Below, piece by piece: positions 5,918-8,577 of a stretch of DNA of 8,577 bases. Source of the stretch: Dehalococcoidales bacterium (GTDB lineage Bacteria > Chloroflexota > Dehalococcoidia > Dehalococcoidales > RBG-16-60-22). Under the pieces are notes generated by a model that did not search any database, was not told the origin of the DNA, and saw only the letters and a program-made list of their open reading frames with translations. A program made the position numbers and the translations under genes. Each line of letters begins with the position of its first letter. Position 1 is the stretch's first letter. The stretch is from assembly GCA_030615475.1 (NCBI GenBank), contig JAUWZF010000035.1:1-8577 (forward strand), in the 5' to 3' direction.

Positions 5918-5947
5918 TTGACAGCCAGCCGTCATTGAACTTAAAAT
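5918..5947 (+). promoter_or_regulatory. Sigma-A-type promoter for alaS
   Basis: A perfect TTGACA (5918-5923) is followed after 18 bp by TAAAAT (5942-5947), a 5 of 6 match. The predicted leader is about 35 nt and holds the palindrome and Shine-Dalgarno before the GTG at 5989. It lies just after the repeat, so alaS is likely transcribed separately from galU. Confidence 0.65.
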
Positions 5948-5965
5948 TACAGGTAAGTAATCTAT

Positions 5966-5980
5966 CGTATTAATACGGAG
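5966..5980 (+). promoter_or_regulatory. Palindrome overlapping the alaS ribosome binding site
   Basis: CGTATTAATACG (5966-5977) is a perfect 12-bp palindrome. Its right end merges into the Shine-Dalgarno ACGGAG (5975-5980), which sits eight bases before the GTG start at 5989 and fixes that start. The palindrome could be an operator or simply chance AT-rich symmetry. Confidence 0.5.
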
Positions 5981-5988
5981 TCATTTGC

Positions 5989-8577
5989 GTGAATAGCGAC
6001 GAACTACGAACGGCATTTCTAAAATTCTTCGAGGAGAAGGGACATAAGGTCATCCCCAGCTCTTCGCTGGTGCCCAGGGGCGACCCCACCCTGCTGCTCA
6101 CCAGCGCCGGCATGGTGCAGGTTAAGCCCTATTTCCTGGGTGAGGAGGTGCCGCCCGCTCTTCGGCTGGCTTCCTGCCAGAAGTGCTTCCGCACCACCGA
6201 TATCGAGTCGGTCGGCGATGCCACGCACCTGACCTTCTTCGAGATGCTGGGCAATTTCAGCGTCGGCGACTATTTCAAGAAGGAAGCTATTGCCTGGGGG
6301 TGGGAGTTCGTTACGGAGCGCATGAAGATATCGCCCGAAAAACTGTGGGTTTCCATTTATCTCGATGATGACGAGTCGTTTAAATACTGGCGTGATATCG
6401 GCATCCCCGAAGAAAAGATAGTGAGGTTTGGTGAGGAGGACAACTTCTGGGGTCCGGCGGGCAGTTCCGGTCCCTGCGGGCCGTGCAGCGAGATTCATTA
6501 CGACTTCGGGTCGGATAGGGGCTGCGGCAAAGCCGACTGCAAGCCGAACTGCGAGTGCGGGCGTTTTACCGAGCTGTGGAACCTGGTCTTCCCCCAGTAT
6601 AACCAGGACGAAGCGGGCAACCGCACGCCGCTGCCGAAACCGAATATCGATACCGGCATGGGACTGGAAAGGCTAACGGCGGTGATGGCGGATAAGGACT
6701 CGGTCTATGAAACCGACCTGTTCGCCCCGCTGCTTGATGGTATTTCCAGTTTGTCGGGTAAAAAATACGGTGCCGGTGCCGATGATGATAATGCTATGCG
6801 GGTGGTCGCCGAGCACAGTCGCGCCATGGCTTTTCTCATCGCCGACGGCGTTATCCCCAGCAACGACGGGCGAGGATATGTGCTGAGACGGTTATTACGG
6901 CGGGCGGCGCTTTTTGGGCGGCGGCTGGGGCTGGACAAGCCGTTCCTGTCCGGGCTGGCTGAGACAACTGTCAAACAGATGAGTGCTATCTATCCTGAGT
7001 TGAAGCAGCGGCGTGACTTTATAAAAAAGGTAATTCAGCAGGAAGAAACAAGGTTTGAAGAGACGCTTAGTACCGGACTGGAAATTATCGATAGTGTGCT
7101 GTCGAAAATAGCCGTGAAAAAGACCAAGCAAGTATCAGGCAAAGATGCCTTCCGACTCTACGATACTTACGGCTTCCCGGTAGAGCTGACACAGGAGATT
7201 GTAGCTAAATTGGGTTTCTCCGTGGATATGGATGGCTTCGAGAGGGAGATGGAGAAGCAGCGGGAGAGGGCACGGGCTGTGGCAGAACAAGCAAGATGTG
7301 CGGAGTGTGGTACAAGACTAAAGAAGAGTGATAAGAAATGCCCGAATTGTGGGTCAACTAAGAGAGCTTATGGACCTATTCATTTTGTTAAGGAGCTTAA
7401 AACACAGGTTGGTCTAAAGGCGGATATGCAAGTGGAATTCGTTGGCTATCAGAATCTAAAGAAGAATGCGAATGTCATGGGTATCGTCATAGATAGGAAA
7501 GAAGTCGCGACCGTTGCAGCCGGTCAGGAAGCTGGCATAATACTGAATACCACACCCTTCTACGCCGAGATGGGCGGCCAGGTCGGCGATACGGGCGAGA
7601 TAGTCGGCCCGACAGGCAGGTTTACCGTTACCGATACCGTACGCATACAACCCGATATCACCGTGCATCAAGGTGAGGTTATTGAAGGGTATCTATTGAA
7701 GGGGGAGGAGGTAAAGGCGGTGGTGGATATCGAGCGGCGTCTGGATATCGCCCGTAATCATACGGCCACCCACCTCCTGCAATCGGCCCTCCGGCAGGTA
7801 CTCGGCGAGCATATCCAGCAGAGAGGCTCGCTGGTAGCCCCGGAACGCCTCCGGTTCGACTTCTCCCACCTGGCGGCCATGACCCGGGAAGAGCTCAAGG
7901 CCGTGCAGCGTATCGTCAACGAGAAAATCCGCCAGAACCTGAGGGTTTACGACGAGGAGACGAATTATAAAAAGGCCATTGACGAGGGGGCCATAGCCCT
8001 GTTCGACGAGAAGTACAGCGATGTCGTCCGGGTGATGCGCATCGGCGAACCGGTGGTGAGCGCCGAACTATGCGGCGGCACCCATGTTGCCCACACCGGA
8101 GAAATCGGCTATTTTCACATTATCAGCGAGGGCAGCATCGGCGCGGGACTCCGCCGCATCGAGGCCGTTACGGGACGTGAGGCTGAGGCGTATATCGGCC
8201 AGCGTTTATTTAGTCTTGAAGGTATCGCCCGGTCACTGGAGGCTTCACCCGAGGAAGCGCCGGACAAGGTTGCCGGGCTGGTTGCCGAGCTGGACAGGGA
8301 ACGGAAACTCGTCCTGTCTCTGGAGAGGGAACTGGCCAGGAAAGAGGCTGAGTCCCTGCTGGGCAGGGTAGAGGTGGTCAAGGGCGTCAATGTACTGTCA
8401 GCGAAGGTATCGATAGCCAACCAGCAGGTCTTACGGGAAATGGCTGACTTCATCAGGGATAAGTTAAAGAGCGTCGTCGTCGTTCTGGGCGCCGTCAGCG
8501 GTAACCGGCCTGTCTTTATCGCCGCCGTAACCCTGGACCTTGTGGAAAAGGGCTATAACGCCGGGGATATCGTCAAG
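5989..8577 (+). CDS. alaS: Alanyl-tRNA synthetase with zinc-ribbon insertion (3' end cut by window)
   Basis: The enzyme charges tRNA-Ala with alanine and hydrolyses mischarged Ser/Gly-tRNA. The window holds 863 codons; full proteins are about 870-900 residues, so little is missing. The class II catalytic domain has FRTTDIESVGDATHLTFFEM (67-86), GPAGSSGPCGPCSE (155-168) and motif 3 DTGMGLERL (221-229). A cysteine cluster C179-x4-C184-x3-C188-x-C190 is of a type common in many bacterial AlaS. The editing domain shows TPFYAEMGGQ (522-531), H591-x3-H595 in HTATH, and C695-x3-H699 in CGGTH, the usual zinc/editing set. A charged coiled-coil-like segment (about 750-785) leads into the C-Ala domain. 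Unusual is C437-x2-C440-x10-C451-x2-C454, a zinc-ribbon-like insert between the tRNA-recognition and editing domains, in AT-rich DNA. The GTG start has an ACGGAG eight bases upstream. Confidence 0.96.
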   Translation, partial: MNSDELRTAFLKFFEEKGHKVIPSSSLVPRGDPTLLLTSAGMVQVKPYFLGEEVPPALRLASCQKCFRTTDIESVGDATHLTFFEMLGNFSVGDYFKKEAIAWGWEFVTERMKISPEKLWVSIYLDDDESFKYWRDIGIPEEKIVRFGEEDNFWGPAGSSGPCGPCSEIHYDFGSDRGCGKADCKPNCECGRFTELWNLVFPQYNQDEAGNRTPLPKPNIDTGMGLERLTAVMADKDSVYETDLFAPLLDGISSLSGKKYGAGADDDNAMRVVAEHSRAMAFLIADGVIPSNDGRGYVLRRLLRRAALFGRRLGLDKPFLSGLAETTVKQMSAIYPELKQRRDFIKKVIQQEETRFEETLSTGLEIIDSVLSKIAVKKTKQVSGKDAFRLYDTYGFPVELTQEIVAKLGFSVDMDGFEREMEKQRERARAVAEQARCAECGTRLKKSDKKCPNCGSTKRAYGPIHFVKELKTQVGLKADMQVEFVGYQNLKKNANVMGIVIDRKEVATVAAGQEAGIILNTTPFYAEMGGQVGDTGEIVGPTGRFTVTDTVRIQPDITVHQGEVIEGYLLKGEEVKAVVDIERRLDIARNHTATHLLQSALRQVLGEHIQQRGSLVAPERLRFDFSHLAAMTREELKAVQRIVNEKIRQNLRVYDEETNYKKAIDEGAIALFDEKYSDVVRVMRIGEPVVSAELCGGTHVAHTGEIGYFHIISEGSIGAGLRRIEAVTGREAEAYIGQRLFSLEGIARSLEASPEEAPDKVAGLVAELDRERKLVLSLERELARKEAESLLGRVEVVKGVNVLSAKVSIANQQVLREMADFIRDKLKSVVVVLGAVSGNRPVFIAAVTLDLVEKGYNAGDIVK

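Noticed and set aside
6019..6498. 159-codon minus-strand frame opposite alaS
   Set aside because: It mirrors the conserved AlaS catalytic domain and shows no features of its own.
6523..6563. Cysteine cluster C179-C190 in AlaS as a novelty
   Set aside because: GCGxxDCxxxCxCGRF-type clusters are common in many bacterial AlaS proteins, as I recall the family.

Overview
This window looks like ordinary chromosomal housekeeping sequence from an anaerobic Chloroflexota-type bacterium. I lean towards Dehalococcoidia or a relative, from the style of the RpoB N-terminus, the divergent YchF/DUF933 protein, the NfeD-like short protein, the cysteine-rich AlaS and the dispersed palindromes. This placement is inference from protein flavour, not a database match. 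Base composition is moderately GC-rich. Three of the seven larger genes do not start at a plain SD-ATG: one starts with TTG, one with GTG, and one ATG has no Shine-Dalgarno and a very short predicted leader.

Layout. (1) Positions 1-593, minus strand: the first 197 codons of rpoB, reading out of the window, with its own promoter (749-778) and a leader of about 150 nt. (2) 892-1305, plus strand: a small two-helix membrane protein with an NfeD-type OB-fold. (3) 1295-2680, minus strand: a two-gene unit of an 80-residue helical protein of unknown function followed by a YchF/OLA1-family P-loop ATPase; its 3' end overlaps the NfeD gene tail to tail by 11 bp. (4) 2829 to the end, plus strand: holA (DNA polymerase III delta), a ROK-family sugar kinase overlapping galU by ATGA, then alaS, which runs off the window at codon 863.

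How the genes work together. Most serve information processing: transcription (RpoB), replication clamp loading (HolA), translation (AlaS and probably ribosome-linked YchF). The ROK kinase and GalU form a translationally coupled pair that fits sugar phosphorylation followed by UDP-glucose synthesis; the phosphoglucomutase that would link them is not in the window.

Intergenic content. Recognisable sigma-A-type promoters (TTGACA with 16-18 bp spacing) precede rpoB, the ychF unit, the ROK gene and alaS. Two gaps hold palindromic elements of dispersed-repeat type, at 3855-3946 and 5879-5908. The first can fold into a perfect four-way, cloverleaf-like structure. No gene-free stretch exceeds 300 bases. 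I see no tRNA, rRNA, CRISPR array, transposase or phage gene.

I do not see a new multi-gene system here. The points most worth a second look are a zinc-ribbon insertion in AlaS lying in an AT-rich patch of the gene, the cloverleaf repeat, the altered G3 motif in YchF, and the near-leaderless promoter geometry of the ROK and NfeD genes.
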